This document shows, one piece after another, positions 22,286 to 33,729 of a stretch of DNA of 64,000 nucleotides. The stretch is from Thermothelomyces thermophilus ATCC 42464 (Eukaryota > Ascomycota > Sordariomycetes > Sordariales > Chaetomiaceae), in the NCBI RefSeq assembly GCF_000226095.1, contig NC_016475.1, positions 2,666,001 to 2,730,000 of the forward strand. Direction: 5' to 3'. Made by a program: the position numbers and the translations under genes. Position 1 is the stretch's first letter; every line of letters starts with the position of its first letter. The notes under the pieces were generated by a model. It did no database searches, was not told the DNA's origin, and saw nothing but the letters and a program-made list of their open reading frames with translations.

Positions 22286-23887
22286 TCAGTCCAACTCCAC
22301 ACGCTCCAATTCCTCGCTGATGAACGCCTCACCATCGTCTTGAGCGCCGCTCCGTTGTTGCGCTGCGGTCCCGGTCCGACCACTCGTTGGGTTCCCCTCC
22401 TCCCCGGCCTCGCTCGCCTCGTCGACATCCGTGGCACCGCCCCCTTCGCTCTCCGTCTCGGGCGGCGTTCCCATGCCCCTCGCAGACGCAGACATGCCAA
22501 ACCCGTCCCGCAGGTTCCTCCTCAACATGCACATCTCGACGGTGATGCCGGGCCCGAACGCGCAGCCGACCACGTGCTCCTTCACGCCGCCGCCGCCGCG
22601 GCCGTCCGGACCGCTCCCGGCGGGAGGGGCCAGCGCGTCCATGTCCTTGTGGCGCAGGCGGTCCAGGACGCTGAGGATGGTGGCCGACGAGCTGTTGCCG
22701 TGGTTGATGTACGTGTCGTAGCTGGCGCGCATGTGCGCGGGCGTGATCCCCAGGGCCTGCTCGGCGCCCGAGAGGATGGTGGCGCCGCCGGGGTGCATGG
22801 CCCAGTCGAAGTCGGCGGGTTTCAGCTCTGGCGTCTGCTGCTGCTGCTGCTGCTGCTGGTGGGGGTGTTGTTGGTGGGGGTGTTGTTGGTCGCCCGGGGA
22901 GGAGAACGGAGGGGGTAGGGAGGCCAGTAGGGAGGTGAAGGTGGGAAGCAGGACGGACTGGGTCAGCTGGGGCACGCGCGGGGACAGAACGACCTTCCAG
23001 CCGTGCGGGTCGACGTCGAAGCCGAGGTCGTGTTCGGTGTCTGGGATGGTGTGGTGCTGCCAGCCGAGGAGGGAGTAGATTGCTGGCGGCGGGGGCGGCG
23101 AAGGGCGGCCGGAGGGGCCGTCGTCCGGGAAGGGTAGGGAGTTGGAGAGGAGGCAGGCGCTGGCGCAGTCGCTGAAGAGGGCGACGCCGATGCGGGTTTC
23201 CTGCGAGGCGTTGATGGACTCGAGCTCGCTCCGGACCAGGGTGGTGCTAATCTCGAGGGCGACGACGAGAATGCGCGCAGGCTTCCGCCGCATCGTGTGG
23301 CCGAGGCAGAGGTTGGCTGCCGTGCGGAGGGCCGCGAGCCCGCCGCTGCAGCCTACGCCGTGGAGGAGGACCTTCTCGGTGCCGGGGCTCAGGCGGAGTT
23401 CCCTCGCGACGAAATGATCGTAGCCAGGATTCGCCGAGTTGGTGCATGTGGTCGAGACCATGTGCGTGACCTGCGCCGGCTCAAGGCGCGCCTCGGCCAG
23501 GGCTTTCCGCGCGGCACTGACCGCTAACGGCACGCCGTCCCTCATGAAGGTCTCGTTGAGCTCGCTGATGGTCGGCGGGTTCGGCTGGTTCACCAGCGGG
23601 TGGTCCGGCGTTCCTATCGAGGAGCGTTGGTCGATGCCCGTGTACCGGTTGATCGAGAGCACCTTGCTCATGCTGCGGCAAAGAGGCGTCGCGTGGGACG
23701 CGGGGCTAGGTCAGCCTGAACTCGACAAAAAAACGACGGCCGTGATCTCAACTCACGCTGGCGATTCTGGGTAAAATCGCTTGCTCAGCACCTCGAGCGA
23801 GCTCGGCTTCAGGTCGTAGGGAGGGTATTGCGTGCCCAGCCCCAGGATGGACAACCCCATATCCCCGAACTCGGATTGCGCAGCCAT
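22286..23887 (-). CDS. type III polyketide synthase (chalcone-synthase-like)
   Basis: Exons 23887-23757 and 23672-22286 give 505 residues. Type III PKSs are homodimeric ketosynthases that extend an acyl-CoA with malonyl-CoA and cyclise it to resorcylic acids, resorcinols or pyrones. The complete Cys-His-Asn triad is present: LHGVGCSGGLAALR (C about 152), AMHPGGATIL (H about 337) and YINHGNSSSAT (N about 370). The product starts MAAQSEFGDMGLSILGLGTQ. CAFGPGITVEM near the C-terminus replaces the common GFGPG motif. A His/Gln/Pro-rich insertion (about 300-325) lies shortly before the catalytic His and makes the protein longer than a standard 400-residue enzyme. The product cannot be predicted. 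The gene is convergent with the MFS transporter, and a P450 lies 3.4 kb beyond it. Confidence 0.94.
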
Positions 23888-24097
23888 GTCGGCGGCGTGT
23901 CGAGCGTGGCAGGTGTCTGTGGCAGAATTGTCGCTCTTTTTTGCCCAATTGAGTGTTGAGCGCTTGTCGAAGTTGAGGAAGCCTTCACCGCTGATGCTTC
24001 GTGACTGCCCGCACGGGACGAGACGGTGCCAGTACCGCGATCTCTTCTTTCACTCCAAGGGAATGAATGGATGGGGGGGTTCCTGAACCGGTCACTG

Positions 24098-24129
<32 letters not shown>

Positions 24130-25561
24130 ATTCCCTAGTGCTGTGAGCTGCAGCTCCTGTCACGGCGCAAGATGCGTATTGGGCGAGATGACGTTGGTGG
24201 TTGCTCTCTTTGTTCAGACGGACTGGTACATTCACCACAAGGCTCCAGCTTGGATGAGACGGGATGGGTAGAAGGTGAAACAGGCCACACTACATTAGGA
24301 GGTTTCAATGAAGCACGAGGCGAGGACCCGGCCTCAGGAACCTGAAAGTCCCGCTGCCAACTAATGCAGGGCTGTTTTGTGTGCCTTCATCCATTGCAAC
24401 TTCGCGGAGCTCATGTCCTGTTTCGGCACCTTGACCTCACCGTTCGGATTTCAAGGATGGAAACAGGCCCCATAGGGAAGTTTGATGGTGGCTTTATTAC
24501 AATTGCGGAACACGTGCGACCTGATTGCACGGCCGATGCAAACTTGCCTTCTTCCAGCCGCACGGATTGGGGGGTTGCCTTATTCTTCCACAGGGCTTCT
24601 CTACGCTGTATCCAATCCGTATGTCTTCTGGCTTGACATTGTTCGAGTCATACTTTACTCAGCAATGGGTGCAGCCAGACCAGGCGGTAAAAAAAAAAAA
24701 AAAAAAGACCTGGAGGACCCAGCAAGTCGTTAACGTCAACACCGATCTGCACACAAAGTGTCCTTGCATCTCGGATACCGGGGTGAGACGGCAGGGAACA
24801 GGGATCTCTACTTGGCTCTTGACAACGCTGCGGTGTCGACCCCTCTCTTCAAATATGATCCCAGTTCGTTCACGTTAGCTTCCTTCCTACCACCATTGCT
24901 GTGGTTTGCATGCCCAGATGTTGGGGTAATTGTACCCGGGGGTGGGGTAGTATCTTCTGTTCCCACTTCATCCACGTTTCTCTGCTGCGCATGTTGTACC
25001 GCCTGCAGCTTTGTGGTTCTCACTTGCATGCGCTCGAGCCGGAGCGTAGATGCACAGTAATTGGCCATGGCCAGGACCGGGCGAAAATGAATGGCGAGGG
25101 TGATGCTGAACACGCCCCCTTGGCCAGGCCAAACCATCGCCGAGACGGTCCCGGCATTAGGCGCGCGGGCTAGTATAGGATGCAGCCTGGGATCTTTCTC
25201 CTGCAGAGCGTTTTGGGTGCGGGGAGACGAGTCGCTTGCAATGGATGGCATGCGGCGAGATGAGTCCAAAGTTCGGATTCCCTTGGCTCGAGGGTTTCCG
25301 AATCCATCATTGAACTACACTGAAGATATATGGGTACGAAAGGCAAAGCAAAATCTAGCAAAACTCGGAGGTATCAAAACACATTAGCCGGCCCCCATCG
25401 CCCCTTCGTCGTTGCAAGGCAGCTGAGTAAAACCCAGCCAGTCGCTTATTTTGTAAGACCAAATCATCCACCACGTCCATCCACAACACTGCAAGCCATG
25501 CTTGGTAGCGTTGCTTAGTTTCCCTAATGCTGGGCTCCCGCAATAAACCACGCTCTTCCCC
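23888..25561. other. intergenic region type III PKS / PEX11
   Basis: 1.67 kb with A-runs near 24098-24115 and 24689-24706. Scattered frames under 155 codons carry no recognisable domain. It is probably the type III PKS promoter plus the PEX11 3' flank. Confidence 0.5.
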
Positions 25562-26463
25562 TTACGCCGTCTTCTTCCACTGCAAGTATACGCCGATCAA
25601 AGAGCTCAGCGTGCCGGCGAGACCGACGATGCCGTCATCAAAGGCGACCCAGTTCAGAGCCGAAAGAGGCACCGTGAGATCGCAGAGGTCCGAGGTCAAC
25701 TGCAGCCTGCTGGCAGTGCGCTCCCTGTACCAACGACCAGTCAGCGGTCGAAAACTTTACCGTTCAAGAAAAGAGCTATGGGAAGGGGGGAAGGGAATAG
25801 AGGGGGGGGAAAGAAGAGGAGGGGTGGGGGGGGGGGAGAAAGAAGGGAGAACAAAAAGTAAAGAAAGAAGAAAGAAAAAGTAAAGAAAGAAAGAAGAAAG
25901 AAAAAAAAGAGAGAAACTCACATGGCAATCCTCTTGCTCTCCAGAACTCCCTCGCCTTCCTTCCGGTCGACCTTGGCCTCGCGCTGCCGCAGCTGGTAGA
26001 GCGTGTACAGCTGAGCGACGATGCTGCAGGCGAGGCCGGCGGCCCAGAAGCGGTAGGCCTCCTGCTGGAACCGCTTGGCGCGGGCGCTCTTCTTGATCCC
26101 CGTCGCGTCCAGCAGCGTGGCCAGGTCCATGGTCAGGTAGCCGGCGTAGCCGAGCTGGCGGCCGACGGTGGCGTAGCGCAGGACCGGGTCGGTCCCCTTG
26201 GCGTCGGCCGCGACCGCGGCCGCCTTGAAGTGTTCCACGTTCTTGCCGGCCCGCAGCACCTTGCGCACCAGCCCGAACTGCTTCTTCATCGTCTCCCACG
26301 GCTGGATCGCCGTCGGCGGCCGGTTGGTGCGCAGCAGGTACCACGCGTAGAAGCGGGCAAAGTACTGCAGCGTGCGCAGCAGCTTGTCGCGGCCGACCGT
26401 CGTCGCCACGTACTTGAGGTAGTGCCCGACGGCCGGGTGGTAGACGAGGGCGTCGGCGACCAT
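25562..26463 (-). CDS. PEX11: peroxisomal membrane elongation factor PEX11
   Basis: Exons 26463-25922 and 25724-25562 give 234 residues, matching yeast Pex11 (236). The start MVADALVYHPAVGHYLKYVA leads into the conserved amphipathic helix region GRDKLLRTLQYFARFYAWYL. That helix remodels and elongates the peroxisomal membrane before fission. FGLVRKVLRAGKNVEHFK follows. Hydrophobic segments are seen at RQLGYAGYLTMDLATLLDA and FWAAGLACSIVAQLYTLYQL. The second exon ends DGIVGLAGTLSSLIGVYLQW before KKTA, the usual C-terminal membrane segment. The intron (25725-25921) is long for this window and, on the plus strand, is an almost pure purine tract with G- and A-runs. A CCGAGG core lies about 320 bp upstream. 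The gene belongs with the thiolase in peroxisome function. Confidence 0.93.
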
Positions 26464-27109
26464 GGTGGGCGGGTTTGCTGTCTCTCTCTGCGCTTTCTGC
26501 GGGACGACGCTCGAATGCGCAGTAGTTTTTTTTTTTTGGGGGGGGGGGGGGGAAGAGAGATTCGGTTGTTGCTCCGGGTTGAAATTGATGCGTGTTTTCG
26601 GCTTCTGAAACGGTGGTTGAAAAAAAAAAAAAAGCGCCCCGCCGTCAGCTATGCCCCATGGACGTTATCGGGCGTGTTTGTTGGTGGACGGGTTGGAAGT
26701 TGAGACCGCGAAAGTTAAAGTCGGGTAGGATGTCTTAGTCGGGATGGCAGGAAGGGGGGAATGAGTGGATGAAGCACATGCCGAGGTTGCAGCATTGAGC
26801 GCCAAGCCGACATCGATGCAGGGAACAAGGGAGCTGAGCGGGGCTCCTCTCGGCTCATCATTCAGTTGGCCGAGTCAGTTCACAATACTAAGGGTTAGGG
26901 TTGTTGGTCTACTGTAGGACGTCAGACAGGTTCTCGCCTGTGGCACCCAGATTGAGAGACAGAAAACCATAATCATCAAGCGCATCATGATACCTAAATA
27001 AAAATGAAAAAAAAAAAAAAAAAAAACAAGTGCTGGACCCCAGTGTTACCAGAAACACAAAGCTCTAACTTAGATCACTCACACACAAACAAACAAGCAA
27101 GCGCATCGA
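26464..27109. other. PEX11 upstream region and monooxygenase 3' flank
   Basis: 646 bp holding a T-run/G-run pair near 26527-26551, A-runs near 26620-26632 and 27007-27026, and the CCGAGG core. No gene seen. Confidence 0.55.
26781..26786. promoter_or_regulatory. CCGAGG core upstream of PEX11 (possible Far/CTF1 site)
   Basis: Single CCGAGG 318 bp upstream of the PEX11 start codon. It is the same core as upstream of the thiolase and the nitronate monooxygenase. A single hexamer is weak evidence alone. Confidence 0.35.
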
Positions 27110-28350
27110 TTACAGCTTCGGCGCAGGCTTGACCAGTGCTAACCTCTCCTTCAACGTTTCTTCCGCCTCCTTCTCGATCCTCGCGATGAGTTCCTTGCAG
27201 GTAGGAATGTCGTGGATCAGGCCCATGACCTGTCCGGCGGTCCACACGCCGTGTTCGGGATCGCCGTTGATGAACACCTCCCGACCGCGCTTGCCGCTGA
27301 CGTAGGGGGCAATCTCGGAGAACTCGCCCGTCTTGCTCTCGCGCTCGACCTTGAGCGCCTGCTCCGTGACCTTGTTGCGGTACAGGCGGGTCGTGTTGCG
27401 CCAGCGCCGCATGACCAGTGCCGTGTCCGTCTCTTGCGCCTTGACGATCTGCTCCTTGATGCTGTGGTGGACGGGGCTCTCGACGGTGCACAAGAACCGG
27501 GTGCCCATGTTGATGCCGCAGGCGCCGAGGCAGAGCGCGGCCGCGAGACCCTGCCCGTCGGCGAAGCCACCCGAGGCGATAAAGGGGACTTTGAGCGTCT
27601 GCCGCGCCCGGCCGAGGAGGATGAAGTTTGTGATGTCCGACTCGCCGACGTGGCTGGCTGTCGCGTTAGCGATGATCCCTCGACCTCGTCAGGGTTACCC
27701 ACGGCATTGGGACTTACCCTGCGCACTCGAAGCCGTCGATGCTCAAAAAGTCGACACCAAGCTTGACGGCTGACTGGGCATGCCTGATGGTGGTGCATTT
27801 GTGCAGAACGATGCAGCCGGCTTTCTTGAGCTTGGAGATGACGGGCCCCGGCGAGTTACCGGCCGTCTCGACGATCTTGATCCCCTCGTCAATGGCAACC
27901 TGGGCGTACGCCTCGTAGTCTGGCGGAACAAGCGCCGGGAGCAGGGTGATGTTGACACCAAACGGCTTGCTCGTCAGCTTCCTGCACTTGCGGATCTCCT
28001 GGCGGAAACCTTCCGGGTCGGGCCAGATCAGGGCCGTGATGATACCCAGGCCACCCGCGTTGGACACGGCGCTCGCCATCTCGGCGGTTCCGACATGCTG
28101 TCTACGGTTAATGTCCAGCCACCGACAAGCAAAGGGGGTTCAACACCTGCCTGCATGCCGCCCTGCACGACGGGGACTTCATTACACCAAGAAGATGCGA
28201 TGTCAGCCTCGACGTATGCACAGTTCGTCCGACATGTAGTTGAACATTGAACACAGCGTCCCGCATTTGACACGCATTTGACACGCTCACCCTCACCCTG
28301 CACGTACCTGCAATGCCGAGTCGGCGGGTCAACTCGGTGTCGAAAGGCAT
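27110..28350 (-). CDS. nitronate monooxygenase (2-nitropropane dioxygenase family)
   Basis: Exons 28350-28308, 28176-28151, 28097-27718 and 27653-27110 give 330 residues. The family is an FMN-dependent TIM barrel that oxidises nitronates such as propionate-3-nitronate. The spliced N-terminus reads MPFDTELTRRLGIAVPVVQG then GMQHVGTAEMASAVSNAGGL, which is the flavin-binding start of the family. GVNITLLPALVPPDY and VETAGNSPGP follow. IDGFECAGHVGESDITNF carries the conserved AGHxGE motif. IASGGFADGQGLAAALCLGA and GINMGTRFLCTVESP form the phosphate site. The second exon is only 26 nt, and the intron after it (28098-28150) starts with GC rather than GT. The protein ends KPAPKL; PKL is a non-canonical PTS1-like tripeptide, so peroxisomal location is possible. 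Four CCTCGG/CCGAGG cores lie upstream. Confidence 0.9.
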
Positions 28351-29166
28351 CTTCGCAGCAGCGTGAAGGGTGCACACACGCGGCGCAAACGCGGCGCAAT
28401 GGGGTGGATCAAATGGCAACAAAAAGTCCCACGGCTGGAAACGTCTGCAAAAAAAGGTTCAACTGAGTTCCGGGACCCAGTTTCGGTCGCGATTCTAACG
28501 AAGGGAGAAGAGTCGGATAAGGGAGTGAAAGCAGGCGAAGGCTGCTTCAAATGGACATCGGCCGTATTACCCTCGGACTTGTAGACACAATCGTTATACG
28601 ATGCGGCGAGGGGCTGTTTCCTCGGCCGAGGCTCCGTCCCAACCCGGGGGTGAGATGGAGCCTGCCGAATCCTGGGGTTGGAGAGCCGAGGCAGTCATCA
28701 GGACGACCATCCCCAATGGGTCAGGTGGAGACAGCACATGCCTCAGCCGAGCTGTTACGAATGAATAGTAATCCGTCCAAAAAAAGAGAGAGAGAGGTAC
28801 TGGGCTGTTATACCATACTGTTCGGATTAGTGGTATTCGTATAACGGGCTTTCAAGACGGCAGAAACCTAAGGTCTTTGTAAAAAAGAATACCCGCTTTG
28901 AGATGCCGGTGCTTGGAAGTTGTCATCGGCTGGTATAGTACTCTCCGTACCAGGTAACAGACGCGGTAGTGTCCCTTACAACCTTGCCAGCTTCAGTGGT
29001 TTGACGCGCGATAACCACGAGGACAAGTAAATACACGTGCTGTATTCCGTAATTACATACGCTGTAATTACACCCTATTATGCCTGCTGGTCACGCAGGC
29101 GCGACGCGAAAGCTGCGGCAACGACAATGTGCAGATAGATCGCTGTCTCTCTCAAATATCGCCGCC
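28351..29166. other. divergent promoter region monooxygenase / APH-like gene
   Basis: 816 bp. It carries the CCTCGG cluster and, nearer the plus-strand gene, AT-rich DNA with TAATTACA repeats (29048-29078). The plus frame at 28551-28844 has no recognisable domain. Confidence 0.55.
28571..28691. promoter_or_regulatory. cluster of four CCTCGG/CCGAGG cores
   Basis: Cores at 28571-28576, 28620-28625 and 28626-28631 (these two form the palindrome CCTCGGCCGAGG), and 28686-28691. They lie 220-340 bp upstream of the monooxygenase start and 475-600 bp upstream of the divergent APH-like gene. The core equals the Far/CTF1 binding motif of fatty-acid catabolism genes. A six-base core on either strand is expected about once per 2 kb, so four in 121 bp is unusual. 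Confidence 0.55.
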
Positions 29167-30771
29167 ATGACTGCCCCAGCCACGTTGGATGTCCAGGGCC
29201 GTTCTATGACGTACGAAGAGGCCGCCGAGGAAGAGTTCAACGTCCTCAGCCGCCTTGGGTATAGTGCAGCTCTCGAGACATTGGCCGACGACCTCTGGCG
29301 GCACAGAAAATCAATCGAGGCTCTGACGCGACACCACCTGGGACTGGGCAAGCATGACACCTGTGATGTCCTAGAGAGCCGCCACTGGATCCGGGGCGGC
29401 TTCAACATATGTGTCTTACTCAATATAACCTCGCCGGGCCGTCAGGAGAGGAAGGTTGTGTTTCGTTGCGCCATGCCACACAAGCTCGCTGAAGCAAGAT
29501 ACCCCGGTACGGTAGACGAGAAGCTTGGCTGCGAGGTTGGGGCATATGTCTTCATGCAAGAGAATTGCCCTCATGTTCGTATCCCCCACCTCTATGGCTT
29601 TGGCTTTTCCGACGGCCGCCAGGTGAGTCCGGGTTTAATAGCACCCCCCGAGGTCAGTAATTTCACATGGAAGCTCACAGCCTTACTATAGTTTACACAT
29701 GTCTGCCACAGGCCATTCCTGGTTCGTATCTCACATATGGTCCGCCGCTGCATTTACCGCTTATTATTCGATCGGGTGCTCTCCCAGTACACCCGCAACG
29801 CAACCCACCACAGTGTCCCGTTCGCATACCTGCTGCTGGACCATATCAATCCTGAATCTGGGCAGATGCTATCAAAAACGTGGGACAAGTACAGAGACGA
29901 TCCTGCTCGGAGGCAGAGACTATTCCGAGGAATGTCCAAGATCATGCTGTCGCTGGCGCGTCTCCCCCAGATGCAGATCGGATCCTTCCAATTCAATGGT
30001 GACGGCACCTTAATGCTGAGAAACCGGCCCTTGACTTGCTCCATGATCTTGCTAGAAAACGACGGCGCACCGAGGACGATGCAGATGAGCGACACGTACA
30101 AATGCACCGACGCCTTCGTGGCCGACATGATCACCTTTCACGACCAACGCTTTCTCAGCCAACCCAACGCCGTCAACAGCGAAATCGATTGCCGCGGCCA
30201 AATGGCCGTCATGACACTGCTCCGGGTCTTCTCGCACCGGTTCATCAAGCGGGAACACCGTTACGGGCCTTTCCTGCCCCAGCTCACCGATCTCCACGCT
30301 AGCAACATCTTTGTGGACGACGACTGGAACGTCACATGTCTGATAGACCTAGAGTGGCTCTGCGCGCTGCCCCGGGAGATGCTCAACGTGCCGTACTGGC
30401 TTACCGGATGCAGCATTGATCAAATTCGGGATGATCGCTACGTCGAGTTTGACAAGATACGGCGCGAATTCATGCACGTCTTTGAAGAAGAGGAACGTAC
30501 GATGGCGGCCGAACAGGGACTTACCATCACAGTCTCACGTGTCATGCAAGAAATGTGGGACTCGAAGGGGATATGGGTTTGGCATTGCCTATCGTCTGTG
30601 AACGCCATGTACCTTCTGTTGGAAGACCACCTCTGCCCTGGACGCCTTCCCGTCAGTGTCGAGAAGGCGGTGTCGCAGTTTTGGTGCGAGGATCCGGATG
30701 CCGTGGTGCGGACGAAGCTAGCCGATAAGGAGCGCTATGACGAGCTCCTGAGGCAGGCCTTCGAGAAATGA
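29167..30771 (+). CDS. aminoglycoside-phosphotransferase-fold (APH) protein
   Basis: Exons 29167-29622 and 29692-30771 give 511 residues. The intron has GTGAGT and CTATAG ends. The ATG at 29167 sits in GCCGCCATG and is preferred over an in-frame ATG at 29080. The N-lobe has LGLGKHDTCDVLESRHWIRG followed by GFNICVLL, and RKVVFRCAMP with the likely ATP-anchoring basic residue. The C-lobe catalytic loop is LTDLHASNIFVD (D-x4-N), and the metal-binding IDLEW replaces DFG. This matches the large expanded APH/choline-kinase-like family of filamentous fungi, whose substrates are mostly unknown. It is not evidence of antibiotic resistance. All kinase-like residues that I can check are present, so it could be active. 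Confidence 0.85.
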
Positions 30772-33442
30772 GCGAATAGGATGGTGGGGGGTCCCTGCGT
30801 ACACCCTTTCGGGGGCCGCGCAGCCATCCACGCGCACACATGGTTGGCCCTTGCCAGACCGTCAACGTCACTTCCGCCTGTACCGAGCCGCGTGTCACCT
30901 GGGCCCACATCCTGGAGGGATTCCGCACACTACGCCGATCGATCAAGATCGGGGATTCGGCCGGCAGCCTGCGGCGGCGAAGTGTAAGCCGCTTGCCTTA
31001 CGGCCGTCCGGCCCGTGTGGACCCCGGGTGTTGCTCCGAGAGGCTCCCAGAACTTCTTTTCCCGGGCCAGTCGGTGGGGGCCGTTTGAGCCGGAAGGATA
31101 TTCGCAATCTCTCTCTCGGAGTAGTCCGGACGAGCTGCCCGGGCAACTTCTATACTGACACTACTGTCTAGATCCTCCGCGCCCCTCGAGCTGCCGATAA
31201 CCACTACATCATTGCGGTTAGTTGTGTGATGACTCCCAACCCACCAGCGTCGGAGTTGAGAGTTCCCACGACGCCGAGCCGAGAAGGAAAGGGCCAGTTA
31301 ACCTCCAAAAGACCGACGATACGAGGTACACATGCACCATGCACCAGCACAGCACACCCCAAGTCACCCTGCGAGGGGTGCGCTAGCCGTCAAGGGCTGC
31401 CTGTGATCAGGTCTCATGAGCCCGCTTTGCCGCTGCACAGCATCCAGATGTTGGCAACCGTCAGTCATTGGTGAAACCGCTGCGAGAAGCTCCCAGCGGG
31501 CCGGCACCGCCAGATCTGTATCGACGCCGAGCTATCATCCTTCACTCCTCCGGCCGTCTACTAGCTCCGCGGCTGGAACAAGCACCATCCCCGGTCCCCG
31601 GTAATGAATGGCTGGAACCATTGACGGGCACTGTACCGCCAGAGTTTGTGGACTATGATGCCAGTACGGACATATCACTACGGGAGTTGAAGTTGCAAAC
31701 AGTCGAAATCAAAACCGGACGGGACCGAAGCGGTTCGTTCAAAAGGGCCCTTTTCCCTCAGTGCCGGTTCGGCGGCGCAAAGGCTGCGTGCTCTGGCCCG
31801 TTAGTGGAAGCAGTGAAGAGATGCTCTGAATTTTTGTGGACACCAAACACGTCCACGTTTCTCTTATCCAATTACCGCACAGACAGCACTCCTGCAGCTT
31901 TCCGATTCGCCCTCTTCGCTCACGATCACGGGCCGTGCGGGCCAAAGTGGATAGCTCGTCCTTGATCCCGACAAACAACTGCATCTTGATGGTGACAACT
32001 CAGACGAACACCCTGCTCGTCTCGGGGTTCTTTGGCATGCGAACGACGGAGCTTTTCTGTCCAGCCCGTCGATGGTCGCTGTTGCGCCATTCCCGCTTCT
32101 TCTTGCTATCTGGGCATTTCTAGACCCCAAGACCACTTCACGCCTTATCCCTTGCATTTATATTCCTGGCATTCGTCTGTTTTGGCTGACCTTCACTACG
32201 GCGGAGTTGCTTGGTCAAGCGGGCGGACAGCTCATCGACGCGGCGCCGAAGCGGGTAATCTCCATTTTTCTTTACTTTTTTCGGGACCCTAGTTACTCGC
32301 TGGCAGGGGGGGGGTGTATCTTCTTGCTTCTTCTTTCTGCACACTTTGTCTCGACGTCCTCGTCACTAGCGAAACACAATGCCGGGACACGCCAACTCTC
32401 GGTATGCGCTACATCATGACTTCGACACCGCACCCGCAGTGCATCCCTGCTGCCTCGCTCACCGCTGGTAACAACGTCCAATTGTACTGTATTGTATACC
32501 CATTTATGTACCTTTGTACATCAGGCAGATACTTGCAACGTGTGCACATAAGTAGTGTACATGTGCTGTACCTCGTGAGTATACACACACTTTGCACCGG
32601 GGAGATTTCTGCCCTGTGTTCCCTCAATTTCCTTTCGGCCTGCAGTACCTACCATTCAGGCCCTTGCCATGTCATGGCTCCCCAAATTTTCAAGAGTCCC
32701 GAGGATACCGTGGCACCGTGTTCGTTGGAGACCGGTGACTTGGCATGCGCAAGCAGAGACCAAAAAGCAAAGAGAATGATGGTCAACAGACATCAAGAAT
32801 AGAAAGCTTGTTTATCCACCGCCTCGAATGGAGACAAGTCGTTGCCATCCCAGACAGCCCACGGATCTCCACATAGGATAGCCGCCACGCCCACACAAGA
32901 CACCGAAATATCTGATCTTCGCTTTCTCATCTGACCTGTCTGCTCTCTCCATCTACGCCGGGTGCAACAAAAGGGCGCTTTGCTCTTACTCGTCTTGTCT
33001 TCTAGGTCCTTTCTGTCCGTGGCCACGATGCACCATCCCGCCTGCTGCCCATGAATCAACTCACTGTCGCCCTGCGCCTTTGCGAACAAACAGCGCTGCT
33101 GGGAAGTAGCAAAGCACGAGACAACACAAACAGTACGGAAAGGTGTATGCATCTTAATTAAGCACACTGGATCTTCGAATCCATTTCGGCCACATCAGTC
33201 ATACTCGCTGACCGATTGTTTGGGTCCCAAACGGTAACTGCGGCGGCGAATAGTCCCGAGATGATAAAGCTGATCTCCCGGGCACATACACCACTTCGTC
33301 GACTCCTCTAAGTACTCGATCATCAAACTCATTTGACAGAGTCTGTCCGGCCCAGGCGTTCGCAGGTCTCAGTAGCATCACCATCCACCCTGCCAGATTT
33401 GGGAGAGGCTGAAGCACACTATACGAACCAAACACGGACACA
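30772..33442. other. gene-poor region, no gene called
   Basis: 2.67 kb. The open frames (for example plus 31468-31965, 32072-32419 and 32314-32802) have no family signature and overlap each other. A G-run lies at 32307-32314. I see no RNA gene, transposon ends or long repeat. Confidence 0.45.
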
Positions 33443-33676
33443 ATGGCGTATTGTAGGTGGACGGACATGCTCAAGGGTACAACAACCCCCCTTTTCACCC
33501 ATAACTGTCAACTCCCAAACCACAGACTAACCTGTTAACCATCACCGCTCACCCAGAAATCTGCCGTGTAAACAATATCGCGGAGCCAGAGTATAAGCTC
33601 TTCTCGGACAGGCGAGGTATGTTCTGTTTCCTTCCCCTGCTCCTCCATAGCAATTCTTGCTCCTTCTTCTTCTTCT

Positions 33677-33729
<53 letters not shown>

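Noticed and set aside
26889-26902. TAAGGGTTAGGGTT, possible interstitial telomere repeat
   Set aside because: Only about two units; expected by chance at this scale and not flanked by subtelomeric features.
31468-31965. 165-codon frame in the 31 kb spacer
   Set aside because: No recognisable motif, no supporting introns, and no hydrophobic or repeat structure that suggests a protein.
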